46,443 nucleotides of DNA, from NCBI GenBank assembly GCA_002709395.1, contig PAQU01000079.1:7268-53710 (forward strand), in the 5' to 3' direction. The notes under the pieces are model-generated. The model had not been told where the DNA came from. It worked only from the letters and a program-made list of their open reading frames with translations, and did not search any database. The stretch comes from Roseibacillus sp. Lineage in GTDB: Bacteria; Verrucomicrobiota; Verrucomicrobiia; Verrucomicrobiales; Akkermansiaceae. Positions 34,925 through 43,996 of this stretch are shown here, one piece after another. A program made the position numbers and the translations under genes. Positions within the stretch are counted from its first letter, which is position 1. Every line of letters begins with the position of its first letter.

Positions 34925-35707
34925 TTACTTCTCAAGGGACTCCCTCTTCTTCCCCTTAGCTCCAGCTGGTTTCTCGAAAATCATGAAATGTTGCCAGGGA
35001 AGAAGCTTGGAGTCGGTACTCTTCCACTTCAGGCCAACGGCCTCCATTTCCTTTCGTGATTGTGCCACGCTCATCTTGTGAAGAGGCTTGATCGGAACGG
35101 TGGGATCCTCGGCGCGGTATTCCAGGAGGATGATGCGCCCACCCGGCTTGAGGGCCTTGAATAGAGATTCCATCATCTCGCGAGGATGAGAGAACTCGTG
35201 GTAGGCATCCACCATGAGGGCTGCATTGATTGAGCCGGGTTTGAGCTTGGTGTCATCGACTTCCCCGAGGTGAGCTTCCACGTTGGTCAGTCCCAGCTGC
35301 TTTTCCTTCCTCTCCAGGAAGTCGATCATTTCGGGTTGGATATCAACCGCCACGACCTTGCCCTTGGGCACCAGAGGAGCGAGGCGGAAGGTATAATATC
35401 CAGAACCTGCGCCGATATCGGCGATGACGTCGGTGGGCTTCAGGTTGAGCGCGGCAATGGCTTTGCTAGGGGCTTCCTCCTCCTCGCGGTTTGAGCGTTC
35501 CAGCCAGCGAATGGCCTGGTGCCCCATCACGTATGAAATCTCCCGGCCCATATAGTATTTTCCGGTGCCGTCGAAGGTCTTTCGTCCCTTGGAGTAATGG
35601 CTGGGCCAGGAGGGGTCCGCCTTGTTCTCCTTGTCGCCGGGTTTGACCTGGGCAGAGGAGGAGAGGGAGAGAATCAAGATCAGAAAGATGGCGGGGAATC
35701 GGGACAT
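34925..35707 (-). CDS. Secreted class I SAM-dependent methyltransferase
   Basis: The ORF track starts at 36184, but the sequence before 35707 is not coding-like and would overlap the next gene. From ATG 35707 the product is 260 residues: a signal peptide (MSRFPAIFLILILSLSSSAQ), a 'GREISYVMGHQAIRWLERSNRE' segment, SAM-binding motif I 'VIADIGAGSGYYTFRLAPLVP', 'GKVVAVDIQPEM' (acidic residue for the ribose), motif IV 'AALMVDAYHEFSHP' and 'LKPGGRIILLEYRAED'. The methyltransferase core is complete. The signal peptide is unusual for a SAM enzyme. Similar secreted forms occur in Planctomycetes/Verrucomicrobiota in my recollection. Substrate unknown. Confidence 0.85.
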   Translation of the reverse strand: MSRFPAIFLILILSLSSSAQVKPGDKENKADPSWPSHYSKGRKTFDGTGKYYMGREISYVMGHQAIRWLERSNREEEEAPSKAIAALNLKPTDVIADIGAGSGYYTFRLAPLVPKGKVVAVDIQPEMIDFLERKEKQLGLTNVEAHLGEVDDTKLKPGSINAALMVDAYHEFSHPREMMESLFKALKPGGRIILLEYRAEDPTVPIKPLHKMSVAQSRKEMEAVGLKWKSTDSKLLPWQHFMIFEKPAGAKGKKRESLEK

Positions 35708-35873
35708 GGTGCCGGACACGTGAAGTTTCTCTCCGGTACGATCAGCCCTCACGAGCCAGGGTGCAACCAGAAAGAGATACGGTTTCGCGTTCCCATGCAA
35801 GGGGTCAGACCCCGCCATTCCGGCTCCGGAGCCTGCGGCGTAGACGGCCGTCGATGGGCTGGTTCCAGCGCGG

Positions 35874-37133
35874 CTAATGCTGGTGAGCCCCGAAGTAGCC
35901 TTCTTGCCAGCGAATTCCCTGGGGAGGGATCTGGTTCTGGGATTTACGGCGGTCTGTATGGGTGAAGACGACAGCGAGGGGGGTCTTACCGGGGCGTGCA
36001 CCCCGAGTGTAGGTGCCTTCGCCCCAGTGATCGCCGATGGCGACGAGGTGGAAATCGAGGTTCCCGCTCTCGTCTTGTGGGCGCACATAGCCGTCGATTT
36101 CGCCTGTGTAGCCTCGTTTGCCATCCTTGGTTTCGAGGTGGAATGTTCCGGCGATACGGAAGGAGTTCCGTTCGGAGTCACCATCCACCGGGCTTATCCT
36201 GAATTCGAGTTTTCGGACTTCGTCCCTGCGCCAGTGGGGTGGTTCCCCGCGGGTGTTGTCCACGAGATGGAAACGGGCGATACGCATGGCGACTGAATCG
36301 GGAAGCTTCTGTCCGGGCTTTTCCCGGGCCAGGCTTTCCAGTTGATCGAACTCTGTGTTCTTGAGCCAGAGATGATCATTGGAGATACCAAAGCCCCTGT
36401 GCCGGTAGGTTTCGGTGTTGGTTCCCGGTTCCCCGCAGACGGTGTATTTGCCCTGGCTGTTTTTCCTGAGGGCGCGGGTGTGAACCTTGAGGGGAATGAT
36501 ATCGCTGGTAAGAGCCCTGACGTAACGTTTGTCGAGGGCTCCGGGGGAAAGTGACGAAACCTTGACGGCACCGGGGGTTCGTTCGGCAGGCGGGAGGGCC
36601 TGAAACCTGTCGAGGCTGTCCTTCAGCATCGAGGTCATGCGCCGCGGGTCCCGATTGTTATTGAATCCCAATAGTTTTCCGGAGGCAGTGAAGGTGTAGC
36701 GGCCCTGCCGGGTCGCTCCGCCAGCTCCCTTGCGGGGGCCTTGGTCTGCCACCGAGCGGAAAAACTTGCCGAGTGGATCGTTCTGCCGCCTCTGATACCA
36801 ATCATCAGCAGCAACGATTACAAAGTTTTCCCGCAGAAGCTTCTGCACATCGGGATGGCTGAAAACGAACTCACGGTCCGCGACCCCATTGTTTCAGGTA
36901 CAGCCAAGTGGATGGCCGTCCATCTCCCAGAGGAAGATGGGTTTTCCTTCCCGTGCCGCGCGTTGACGAGTCTTCCAGAGGTCGATCTCCCAGTCGAGCT
37001 CGAGCCAACCGGAGGCTCTTTCCGCAGGACTGCATAATTTCGTTAACTGAAGGAACTGGTCGCTGGTAATCTCCGCCGACCCGGGAGTCGTGAGGAAGCA
37101 AAGGCAGAAGAGGGGTCCAAGAAGCGTTTTCAT
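35874..37133 (-). CDS. Secreted thioredoxin-like protein with one in-frame TGA (candidate selenoprotein)
   Basis: The track shows two ORFs (37169-36894 and 36848-35874) in the same frame. Between them the frame reads 'GHPLGCT*NNGVADREFVFSHPDV' with a single TGA at 36894-36896, codon 80 from ATG 37133. Joined, it is a 419-codon protein with a signal peptide (MKTLLGPLFCLCFLTTPGSA), a thioredoxin-like domain ('AAREGKPIFLWEMDG', 'VFSHPDVQKLLRENFVIVAADDW', 'GRYTFTASGKLLGF') and a C-terminal beta-rich domain ('RIARFHLVDNTRGEPPHWRRDE', 'VAIGDHWGEGTYTRGARPGKTPL'). The TGA falls in the expected redox site, two residues after Cys78. Either it codes for selenocysteine, or the gene is a fresh nonsense pseudogene. 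No sel genes are in the window. Confidence 0.7.
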
Positions 37134-37326
37134 GAATCTGCCTGCAGCGGGAAAAAGGGAGACTTTCATTAGAAGTGGGAGATTACGTGGACCGGGACAT
37201 TGCGCCGGAAGTAAGATCCGGGACTATGACGCTCTTTCGGTTGCACTCCAAGGTATCATTTTCTATGGAGGGGAGATGATCTAACCGGGGAAGGGCATTT
37301 TCCTTCTTCTACCCATTTATCCTTCC

Positions 37327-38199
37327 ATGAAGACTCAATTCCCTTTTCTTCAAAATCTGCTGATTAGCCACCGCTCCCTTGCGGCCTTGCTTCCACTTTC
37401 TCTGATAGTTCTCCTGGGCGTGGCCATTAGCGCACCCGATGTTTCGAGGACGGTTGCGAACGCGAAGAAGGAAGAACCCCCGGCGCTGAAGGCTCTTCTG
37501 GTGACGGGCGGATGCTGCCACGATTACAACCGTCAGAAAGTGATTATCCCGGGGGGTGTCAGCCAGCGTGCGAAGGTAGACTGGACTATCGTGCACGAAG
37601 GGGGAACCTCCCGGAATCATAAGGTGAGCATCTACTCCGAAAAGGACTGGACGGCAGGCTACGACGTGATCGTGCATAATGAGTGTTTTGGTGGAGTGAA
37701 GGATGATGCCTTCGTGGAGGCCCTGGCCAAGGCCCACGAGACCACTCCGGCAGTGGTTCTGCATTGCAGCATGCACAGCTACCGCGCAGCCCCCAAGGGC
37801 GCTGAGGAATGGCGCAGGTTCCTCGGGGTGACCTCGCGCAATCATGGTCGGCATGCGCCTATCAAGATGAAGAACCTCAAGCCCGATCATCCCGTGATGA
37901 AGGGGTTCCCAGCGGAGTGGACCACGCCCAAGGGGGAGCTCTACCGGATTGAAAAGGTGTGGGATACCGCTACTCCACTGGCGGAGGGGACTTCCGGCCC
38001 GAACGAGAATCATATCTGTGTCTGGGTCAATCAATACGGGGAAAAGAAGAGCCGGGTTTTCGGGACCACCATAGGCCACCATAATGAGACCATGCTGGAG
38101 CCCACCTACCTGGACCTCGTCACCCGCGGTCTGCTCTGGGCCGCGGGCAAGCTTGGGGATGATGGTAAGCCCTTGCCCGGCTACGGGGCGAAGAACTGA
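37327..38199 (+). CDS. ThuA-like domain secreted protein
   Basis: A 290-residue protein with an N-terminal signal anchor (hydrophobic about 18-36), then a ThuA-like flavodoxin-type fold: 'KALLVTGGCCHDYNRQK', 'YDVIVHNECFGGV', 'TPAVVLHCSMHSYRA', 'EEWRRFLGVTSRNHG', 'HPVMKGFPAEW', 'GELYRIEKV' and 'VFGTTIGHHNETM'. ThuA proteins belong to the class I glutamine-amidotransferase-like fold and are implicated in sugar (trehalose) use. Secreted versions are expanded in this phylum, with roles mostly unknown. It is divergent from the candidate selenoprotein gene (about 190 bp). Confidence 0.9.
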   Translation: MKTQFPFLQNLLISHRSLAALLPLSLIVLLGVAISAPDVSRTVANAKKEEPPALKALLVTGGCCHDYNRQKVIIPGGVSQRAKVDWTIVHEGGTSRNHKVSIYSEKDWTAGYDVIVHNECFGGVKDDAFVEALAKAHETTPAVVLHCSMHSYRAAPKGAEEWRRFLGVTSRNHGRHAPIKMKNLKPDHPVMKGFPAEWTTPKGELYRIEKVWDTATPLAEGTSGPNENHICVWVNQYGEKKSRVFGTTIGHHNETMLEPTYLDLVTRGLLWAAGKLGDDGKPLPGYGAKN

Positions 38200-38212
38200 G
38201 CGAAGCGGAACT

Positions 38213-38230
38213 ATTACCGGGTAATTTTTT
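38213..38230 (+). terminator. Possible weak intrinsic terminator after the ThuA gene
   Basis: ATTAC-cgg-GTAAT followed by TTTTT, 14 bp after the stop codon. The stem is only five A/T-rich pairs, so it is weak, but the U-run is clear. Confidence 0.4.
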
Positions 38231-38359
38231 CGGGAGATGGGGGTTTTCAGCCCTTGAGGAGAGTCATCGACAGTTGTGCGAGAGTCTGGTTTACTTTTGA
38301 TCCCATGAACGGTATCGCCGCCATGCGGATGATACAGGACCCAGCCGTTTTTTAGTTCC

Positions 38360-39196
38360 ATGAAAGTTACTCTTCTTTTCCCTTTATTCGGGTTCGGCCT
38401 GGGGGTCGGAGTAATTACGGCGCAGGAAGAGGGAGGAGACCAGGTTGAGGAGAACCCCGGGGAGAAGATCGAGATTCCTGCGCCCCGGGGAGAGAGAAAC
38501 GGAGCGCCCGGTTTTCTTGGAGTGAGTGCTGCGGAGCTGCCCGCTGCGCTGGCGGAAAAACTCAAGATCAATCACGGAGTACGCCTTACGGATGTGGATG
38601 CGGACAGCCCGGCCGGCAAGGCAGGCCTGGCGGTTGACGACATTCTCCTCGAGGTAGATGGGAGGAAGATCAGGAATATGCTGCAACTGCGGGATGCAAT
38701 CACTGCTCACAAGCAGGGGGACGAGGTTATTCTCGAGCTGATCCAGAAAGGGGAGAGAGTGAAGAAGAAGGCGACTCTCGCGGCGCGTCCCGCTCTGCCC
38801 CAGATCGTCATTCCTCCCGGCGCTTTTCAGGGGGGAGGGATCCAACTCGCTCCCAACGGAATTCAGAGGTTCCAGCGTTTTGGCCTCGGTGAAGACGGGC
38901 GCCGCTTCAAGATGCGGGACAACGACGGAACGGTGGAAGTAGCAGGAGCGCTGGAAGAACGGGAAGTTACCGTCTGGGACATGTCCAACAAGATCATGTA
39001 TGAGGGCCCATGGGTTACGCCCCAGGATAAGGCGGCACCCTCGGAGAAGATTCGTAAGCGTATCGAGCGGGTGGAAAAGACATTCGCTCTCCGTCTTCAG
39101 CGGCCCCAGCCCTTTGTTCTTCCACAGCGGAGACCCAATCCGGCCCCACGGCTGCCAGGTGCTGAGCCAAAGGAAAAGGAAGGCCCCGGTGAGTAA
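38360..39196 (+). CDS. Secreted PDZ-domain protein
   Basis: A 278-residue protein with a signal peptide (MKVTLLFPLFGFGLGVGVITAQ), an acidic linker and one PDZ domain (about 50-135): 'GFLGVSAAELPAALAEKLKI', 'VRLTDVDADSPAGKAGLAVDDILLEVDG' and 'GDEVILELIQKGE'. This is DegP/CtpA-type PDZ sequence without a protease domain. The rest is Pro/Arg/Gly-rich and probably disordered, with 'EVTVWDMSNKIMYEGPWVTPQ' in the middle. It may be an adaptor or substrate-presenting protein. It precedes the phosphoesterase fusion gene by 118 bp on the same strand. Confidence 0.85.
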   Translation: MKVTLLFPLFGFGLGVGVITAQEEGGDQVEENPGEKIEIPAPRGERNGAPGFLGVSAAELPAALAEKLKINHGVRLTDVDADSPAGKAGLAVDDILLEVDGRKIRNMLQLRDAITAHKQGDEVILELIQKGERVKKKATLAARPALPQIVIPPGAFQGGGIQLAPNGIQRFQRFGLGEDGRRFKMRDNDGTVEVAGALEEREVTVWDMSNKIMYEGPWVTPQDKAAPSEKIRKRIERVEKTFALRLQRPQPFVLPQRRPNPAPRLPGAEPKEKEGPGE

Positions 39197-39313
39197 AAGC
39201 AGGGGATTTGAAGGAGGGTGGCGATAAAGAGGTGGAGAGAAAGTGCGAGATTGGCAAGTGCTCCGGCATTGGATAGACCAGCCGCAAGGTTTTCCTGACC
39301 AAGCGGAGTCCCA

Positions 39314-42274
39314 ATGCGTTACGCCATCTTTTCAGACGTTCATGCCAATCGACAGGCATGGGAGGCAGTGCTGGAGGACATCGCGAAACAGGGGGCCGAC
39401 ACCCTGGTGTGTCTCGGGGATGTGGTGGGTTACGGCCCCAAGCCTCTGGAAGTTCTTTCCGCGGTCCGTGCGGTGACGGCTAACTTTGTCCTTGGGAACC
39501 ATGATGCGGCAGCTTGTGGACGCCTTGACCCTTCCATTTTCAATGAGCGGGCCCGTATTGTAATCGAATGGACCCGGGAACAGCTCGACGAGGATGCTTT
39601 GCAGTTCCTCACGCAAGTCCCTCTCCAGATGAATGGTGAGGAGGTCCTGTTCGTCCACGCGGAGGCAGTGAAACCCGGCGAGTTCGGCTATGTTGAAGGG
39701 GTGTCCTCGGCCGAGGTGAACCTGAAGGCGATGACCGACTCACTTGGATTCATAGGGCATACTCATCTGCCTCTCGCTTACACCATGCCCAAGCGTGGTG
39801 GTCCTGTCAGGCAGTTGCCACCAAGCGATTTTCAGCTAGAGAGGGGACAGCGCTATCTTGTCAATGTCGGGTCGGTGGGGGAACCCCGGACTACTGATGT
39901 CCGGGCCAGCTATGTGATCTACGATGATGCAGCCCGCACGATTTCTTTCCGCAAGGTGGTTTTCGATGTGGAGGGCTACAAGGCGGACCTGTTGGAGAGT
40001 GGCCTGGATATCCTGCCATACTTTGTGCAGGTGGTTGATGCCGGAAAGATGGCGGGCGCTCCCCGTCCTGCAGCAGCGCCCCAGCTGGCCCTTGCCCAGC
40101 TTCCCAAGGTCGAGGAGGTTGTGGCCGGCGGCCATGGCCACCTCGTGGTGGGGCGCCCGGCCCCCGGAGGTCATCTGCCCGGGGCCACCTCAATGGCGGT
40201 ATCGAGCCCCCGCTCCAGTGCGCCCTGGGTTATTGGTATCGCGGCCCTGGTTGCCGTCCTGATTGTGGTCATCGCTATTGCGGTGATGCAGGGAGACCCT
40301 GATCAGGAGGTTGTAGCCACCGGAGAGAGCCTGAAGACCGGGAAGGCAGATGGGAGGCGCGTTCCACCCAGAAGCATAGAAAGCACTCAGAGCGAAGGTC
40401 CGATTCGTGACCTGGTGGTTCGCCGCTATGCAAATAATTTTCAGAGCCTTGAAGAATTACGCGCCGCAGTAGATGAAGAGCATACCGAGGAGGAGGTGCC
40501 CGATGGGATGCTTAATCTTGCGCATGCGGGGGAAGGAGCCTGCGCGCTGGTATGGGAGGGTTACCTGAGGGTCCCTGAGCGGGGGTTCTACGAATTCACG
40601 CTCCAGGCATCCTCCGGGGCGGCCCTCGTGATCTATGAAGAGCAACAGGCTCTTTCCGGTGAGGGCGACCAGGCCTCCGTTCGTGTTCTTCTGCGCCGGG
40701 GGCATGCTCCGGTACGGGTGGAATACTTTCAGAAGGAAGGCGAGGATGCCCCGGCTCTGGGGCTTCGCTGGTCTGGCCCCGGCCTGGACGGAAACCTTTC
40801 TCTTGTCAGGAAAGGTGGCACTGCCGGAGTGGCCGTTGCAAGAAATACCGTGGCACCAGACCCGGATGCATCGGATCCCGCGGAGACGGACGCGGCTCCC
40901 GGAGAGGTAGCCGAACGAAAGGCGCCGGAGAATATGGCGCAGGATCTTGTTGCCTACTGGTCCTTTGACCAGCGCAGCCCAAAGACGGAGTCTCGCTTCA
41001 CCAAAACTGAGCAGGGGGTGAAAGAGAAGCTTATCATCAAGGGGCAGCCTTTGCGCTATTTCCGTCCAGCAGCGGATCCGGGGAGTTTGACCAGATGGAC
41101 CAGGACTGACTTTGATGATTCGGCCAACTGGCAGGATGGCAAGAATGGCGTTGGGTATGAGGATAAACCAGGGGATTTCAAGGACCTGCTGCACACCAGG
41201 ATCGAGACGAAGGCGGGGAAGCATCCACACAGCCTCTACCTGCGGATTCCATTCGAGGTAAAGGACCCAAGTGATTACAAGGGATTGGCGCTGTTCATAC
41301 AGTATGACGATGGGTTTCAGGCTTCCCTGAATGGCTCAGTGGTAGGTAGCGGGAACGCCCCCTTTCCCCTGCTCTGGAACTCGGGGTCAGAAAAGAAGAG
41401 GAACGACCGGGATGCGGTGAGGCCCGAGGCGGTTCCTCTGGGAACCCGCCGGATCCAGACGCTGGTTCCGGGTACCAATGTGCTTGCCATCCATGCCCTT
41501 AATGATGGCGAGGAGAGTAAGCCAAATGCGACAAATACCGGATGCACCAGCAGCGACATGCTTATTCTGGCTGAACTTGTGGGCCTGAGGAAAAGTGATG
41601 AGTTACCTGCAGAATCCCAGCCGGAGAAACCAAGCAAGTATGACCAGGAGATCGGGGAGTCAGTTATCAAGGGGCAGGTTAGCGAGACGTCTGGCCGGTT
41701 TGGAGAGGCCTATGACTTCAAGGGGGGGAGTCTGGACATAGGGCGCAGGAACGAGTTCGCTATTGCCGATCAGGCTTATTCCGTGAGCCTCTGGTTTACC
41801 CGTAATCCTGGCTCTACCGATGGGCAGGCCCGCCGGTTGATCTCAGCGGGTGGTGGTTCGGAACAGAAGGCCGGGTGGGCTCTTTGGCTTCAGAAGGATG
41901 GTAGCGGATTGACCTTTCGCATTGGTGATGGCGATTCAGCCTCGGACCTCACATCCAAGCATGAGAGCCTTGTGAACGGGGAGTGGCACCACGTGGTATT
42001 CACCGTGGAGAGGGAAAGCAGCAGGATCTCCCTTTTTCTCAACGGGGTCCTGGCGGAGGAGTCCAAAACGGCCACTCTCCTCGCGGGGAAAACCATTGGG
42101 TCATCCTCGGGGCTCTGTATCGGGCGAAACTCTGATGACCAGCAGCACCACCTTGGTAAGATCGATGATGTTGCGGTATGGCGTCGTGCCCTCCTGCCGG
42201 AGGAAATAGAAAGGATCTTCCAGTCCGGCAAGGCGGCAGGAGATCTCCTCGATGCGAAGGCCCAGGATCAGTAA
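39314..42274 (+). CDS. Metallophosphoesterase - TM - PA14-like - LamG fusion protein (986 aa)
   Basis: One ORF joins unrelated modules. Residues 1-235 are a YfcE/MJ0936-type calcineurin-like phosphoesterase with all metal ligands: 'SDVHAN' (D8, H10), 'GDVVGYGP' (D36), 'GNHD' (N62-D64), 'VHAE' and 'GHTH' (H149, H151). A low-complexity Pro/Ala linker follows, then one TM (about 303-325). Positive residues before it and acidic ones after it place the N-terminus inside. Outside are a PA14-like module (about 370-510, 'FYEFTLQASSGAALVIY'), a beta-sandwich (about 590-740, 'SLYLRIPFEV') and a LamG/concanavalin-type domain (about 770-975, 'AYSVSLWFTRN', 'GEWHHVVFTVE'). No frameshift is seen. It could transmit an outside signal to an inner phosphodiesterase; this is inference. 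Confidence 0.9.
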   Translation: MRYAIFSDVHANRQAWEAVLEDIAKQGADTLVCLGDVVGYGPKPLEVLSAVRAVTANFVLGNHDAAACGRLDPSIFNERARIVIEWTREQLDEDALQFLTQVPLQMNGEEVLFVHAEAVKPGEFGYVEGVSSAEVNLKAMTDSLGFIGHTHLPLAYTMPKRGGPVRQLPPSDFQLERGQRYLVNVGSVGEPRTTDVRASYVIYDDAARTISFRKVVFDVEGYKADLLESGLDILPYFVQVVDAGKMAGAPRPAAAPQLALAQLPKVEEVVAGGHGHLVVGRPAPGGHLPGATSMAVSSPRSSAPWVIGIAALVAVLIVVIAIAVMQGDPDQEVVATGESLKTGKADGRRVPPRSIESTQSEGPIRDLVVRRYANNFQSLEELRAAVDEEHTEEEVPDGMLNLAHAGEGACALVWEGYLRVPERGFYEFTLQASSGAALVIYEEQQALSGEGDQASVRVLLRRGHAPVRVEYFQKEGEDAPALGLRWSGPGLDGNLSLVRKGGTAGVAVARNTVAPDPDASDPAETDAAPGEVAERKAPENMAQDLVAYWSFDQRSPKTESRFTKTEQGVKEKLIIKGQPLRYFRPAADPGSLTRWTRTDFDDSANWQDGKNGVGYEDKPGDFKDLLHTRIETKAGKHPHSLYLRIPFEVKDPSDYKGLALFIQYDDGFQASLNGSVVGSGNAPFPLLWNSGSEKKRNDRDAVRPEAVPLGTRRIQTLVPGTNVLAIHALNDGEESKPNATNTGCTSSDMLILAELVGLRKSDELPAESQPEKPSKYDQEIGESVIKGQVSETSGRFGEAYDFKGGSLDIGRRNEFAIADQAYSVSLWFTRNPGSTDGQARRLISAGGGSEQKAGWALWLQKDGSGLTFRIGDGDSASDLTSKHESLVNGEWHHVVFTVERESSRISLFLNGVLAEESKTATLLAGKTIGSSSGLCIGRNSDDQQHHLGKIDDVAVWRRALLPEEIERIFQSGKAAGDLLDAKAQDQ

Positions 42275-42296
42275 TTGAAGGCCTTGACCCGGGTTC

Positions 42297-43829
42297 TCAG
42301 GGGTTTCGGTAGGCCCAGAGGTGATCTGTGCCCCGCAGGTAGATGGTGTCATGGTCGAGGGCGGGGGTAACGGAAGCCTCCTCGGGAAGCTGGAATCTCT
42401 GGACCATTTCAAATTCTTCGCCGGCCTTGACCACCGAGACAGTGCCCTCATCGGATAACAGATAGAGATGCCCGTTGGCGGCAACAGGGGAAGCGCTGTA
42501 CTGGCCGGTGCCCCCGAGTCTTCCACGATAGGTCAGCTTTCCCTTGTCCGGATCAACCGCCGCCAGAGTGCCGCCATTGCGGACCATGTAGATACGGTCC
42601 CGGTAAAAAAGCGGGGAAGGAATCTCAGGAACGCTGCGGTTGAGTTCCCAAGCGATGTGTTCCTTGCCCAGCTCTCCATTTCCACCGGGCTTGATAGCCA
42701 TGAGGATGGGGCGTCCGGGACGGTTGGAAATGTGGGAAGACAGCTCTTCCTCCGTCCATAGGTTATCGCGGTTCTTGTCCGCCCAGCCGAAGACACCCTG
42801 TTGTCGTTGACGGCGACGCTCCGGGTCGGAGGGAAGGGGAATCCCCCAGCCGGGATGCCCTAGGGGGAGCTCGGGCCTGAGGGGCCAGGTGAAGTGCTCG
42901 GTGATCTCGTCGCGGCCTATCTTGCCGTCCTTGTTCTGGTCAAATTTCAGCATTGCCTCCCAGAACGGCTTGGGGTCGATTTCGGCATCCGAGACCCCTC
43001 CGAGCTGGGCCGAGGAGATATAGACCTTTCCCTTTCCCTGAACCGGGACCGCTATGGTTTCTCGTGAAAACCCCCGTGCGAACCATTTTTCCTGTCCGCT
43101 GACCGGGTCGTAGCCGACCACCCGGCCATGACCGAGGATAACCAGTTCATCGCCGCCTTTGTGCTTCCAGATGGATGGTGTTGACCAGCCGCTCCGCAGG
43201 AAGGGTCGCGCCGTTTCCCAGACGAGCTTGCCGTTGGTGCGGTTGAATGCAACGACCCGGGATCGGCTGAGCTTACTCTTCTCAAGGTTTGCATCGTCGT
43301 CGATGACAAGGATCAGGAGGTTCCGGTATGCGATGGGAGAGGTCGAAGCTCCATACAGGCTTCGAGAGGCTTTGAGAGGCTTCTTCCAGATTTCCGTTCC
43401 GTCGTGGCGGTAGGCAATCAGGCCGTAAGAGCCGAAATAGACATACACGTTTTCCGCATCCACCAGAGCGGACGGAGAGGCGGCGTTGTTGGCCTTATGT
43501 ACCTTCTGAAGGGGACCTTTGGGGGCCATCCTGCGCCAGAGCTCCTTTCCATTCCTGCGATCGATGGCGATGGTAAGCAGCCGTTCCTTTTCGAAGGCAG
43601 TAAGGAAGAGACGGTCACCAGCGAGAACGGGAGAGGAAAGACCGGAGGGGACAGGAGTTTTCCATGCCAGTTTGGAAGAATCGATCTCGATGGGAGGTTT
43701 ACAGTCCTCTGCGACCCCGGAACCACCTGGGCCGCGAAACTGGTCCCAGTCTGTAGCAGAGGGGGAAGCGATGGTTGGGTTAGAACCAAGCAGGAGGCCG
43801 AGAGCGGCAGGGAAAAGTATACTTTTCAT
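42297..43829 (-). CDS. Secreted PQQ-like beta-propeller protein with EF-hands
   Basis: A 510-residue protein from ATG 43829 (signal peptide MKSILFPAALGLLLGSNPTIAS; the ATG at 43853 and the track start 43892 are alternatives). It begins 'WDQFRGPGGSGVA', the typical opening of PQQ-like/BamB propellers, and carries repeated propeller blades ('TIAIDRRNGKELWRR', 'VVAFNRTNGKLVWE', 'VGYDPVSGQEKWF', 'AAVDPDKGKLTYRG'). Inserted are two EF-hand-like loops ('FDQNKDGKIGRDEI', 'ADKNRDNLWTEEEL'), suggesting Ca2+ binding. Enzymatic PQQ use is not shown. It converges with the fusion gene (22 bp). Confidence 0.9.
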   Translation of the reverse strand: MKSILFPAALGLLLGSNPTIASPSATDWDQFRGPGGSGVAEDCKPPIEIDSSKLAWKTPVPSGLSSPVLAGDRLFLTAFEKERLLTIAIDRRNGKELWRRMAPKGPLQKVHKANNAASPSALVDAENVYVYFGSYGLIAYRHDGTEIWKKPLKASRSLYGASTSPIAYRNLLILVIDDDANLEKSKLSRSRVVAFNRTNGKLVWETARPFLRSGWSTPSIWKHKGGDELVILGHGRVVGYDPVSGQEKWFARGFSRETIAVPVQGKGKVYISSAQLGGVSDAEIDPKPFWEAMLKFDQNKDGKIGRDEITEHFTWPLRPELPLGHPGWGIPLPSDPERRRQRQQGVFGWADKNRDNLWTEEELSSHISNRPGRPILMAIKPGGNGELGKEHIAWELNRSVPEIPSPLFYRDRIYMVRNGGTLAAVDPDKGKLTYRGRLGGTGQYSASPVAANGHLYLLSDEGTVSVVKAGEEFEMVQRFQLPEEASVTPALDHDTIYLRGTDHLWAYRNP

Positions 43830-43954
43830 GACAGTCGGGACGCTGGAGAGCATGATCCTACGATAGCAGAAGGGCGCTTTCAATCCTGACATATGAGGCC
43901 TCGGGAAAGGAACAGAAAGTTATTTGATGCTCTAACAATTATCATGTTTGAAAT

Positions 43955-43974
43955 GCAGAAAGAGAACTTTCTGC
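43955..43974. repeat. Perfect 8-bp inverted repeat upstream of the PQQ/EF-hand gene
   Basis: GCAGAAAG-agaa-CTTTCTGC lies about 125 bp upstream of the propeller gene's start. It is a candidate operator or a hairpin in its leader. No U-run lies on either side. Confidence 0.45.
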
Positions 43975-43996
43975 GGGGTGCAGGGGATTGCAGAAC

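Noticed and set aside
35801-35813. GGGGTcagACCCC palindrome, similar to REP-type elements
   Set aside because: A single short copy with no transposase or second copy found in the window; chance is possible in G+C-rich DNA.
35708-36184. Extended N-terminus of the methyltransferase ORF (start at 36184)
   Set aside because: The extra 159 residues are Ser/Thr/Pro-rich shadow sequence overlapping the thioredoxin-like gene; the signal peptide at 35707 gives a natural start.
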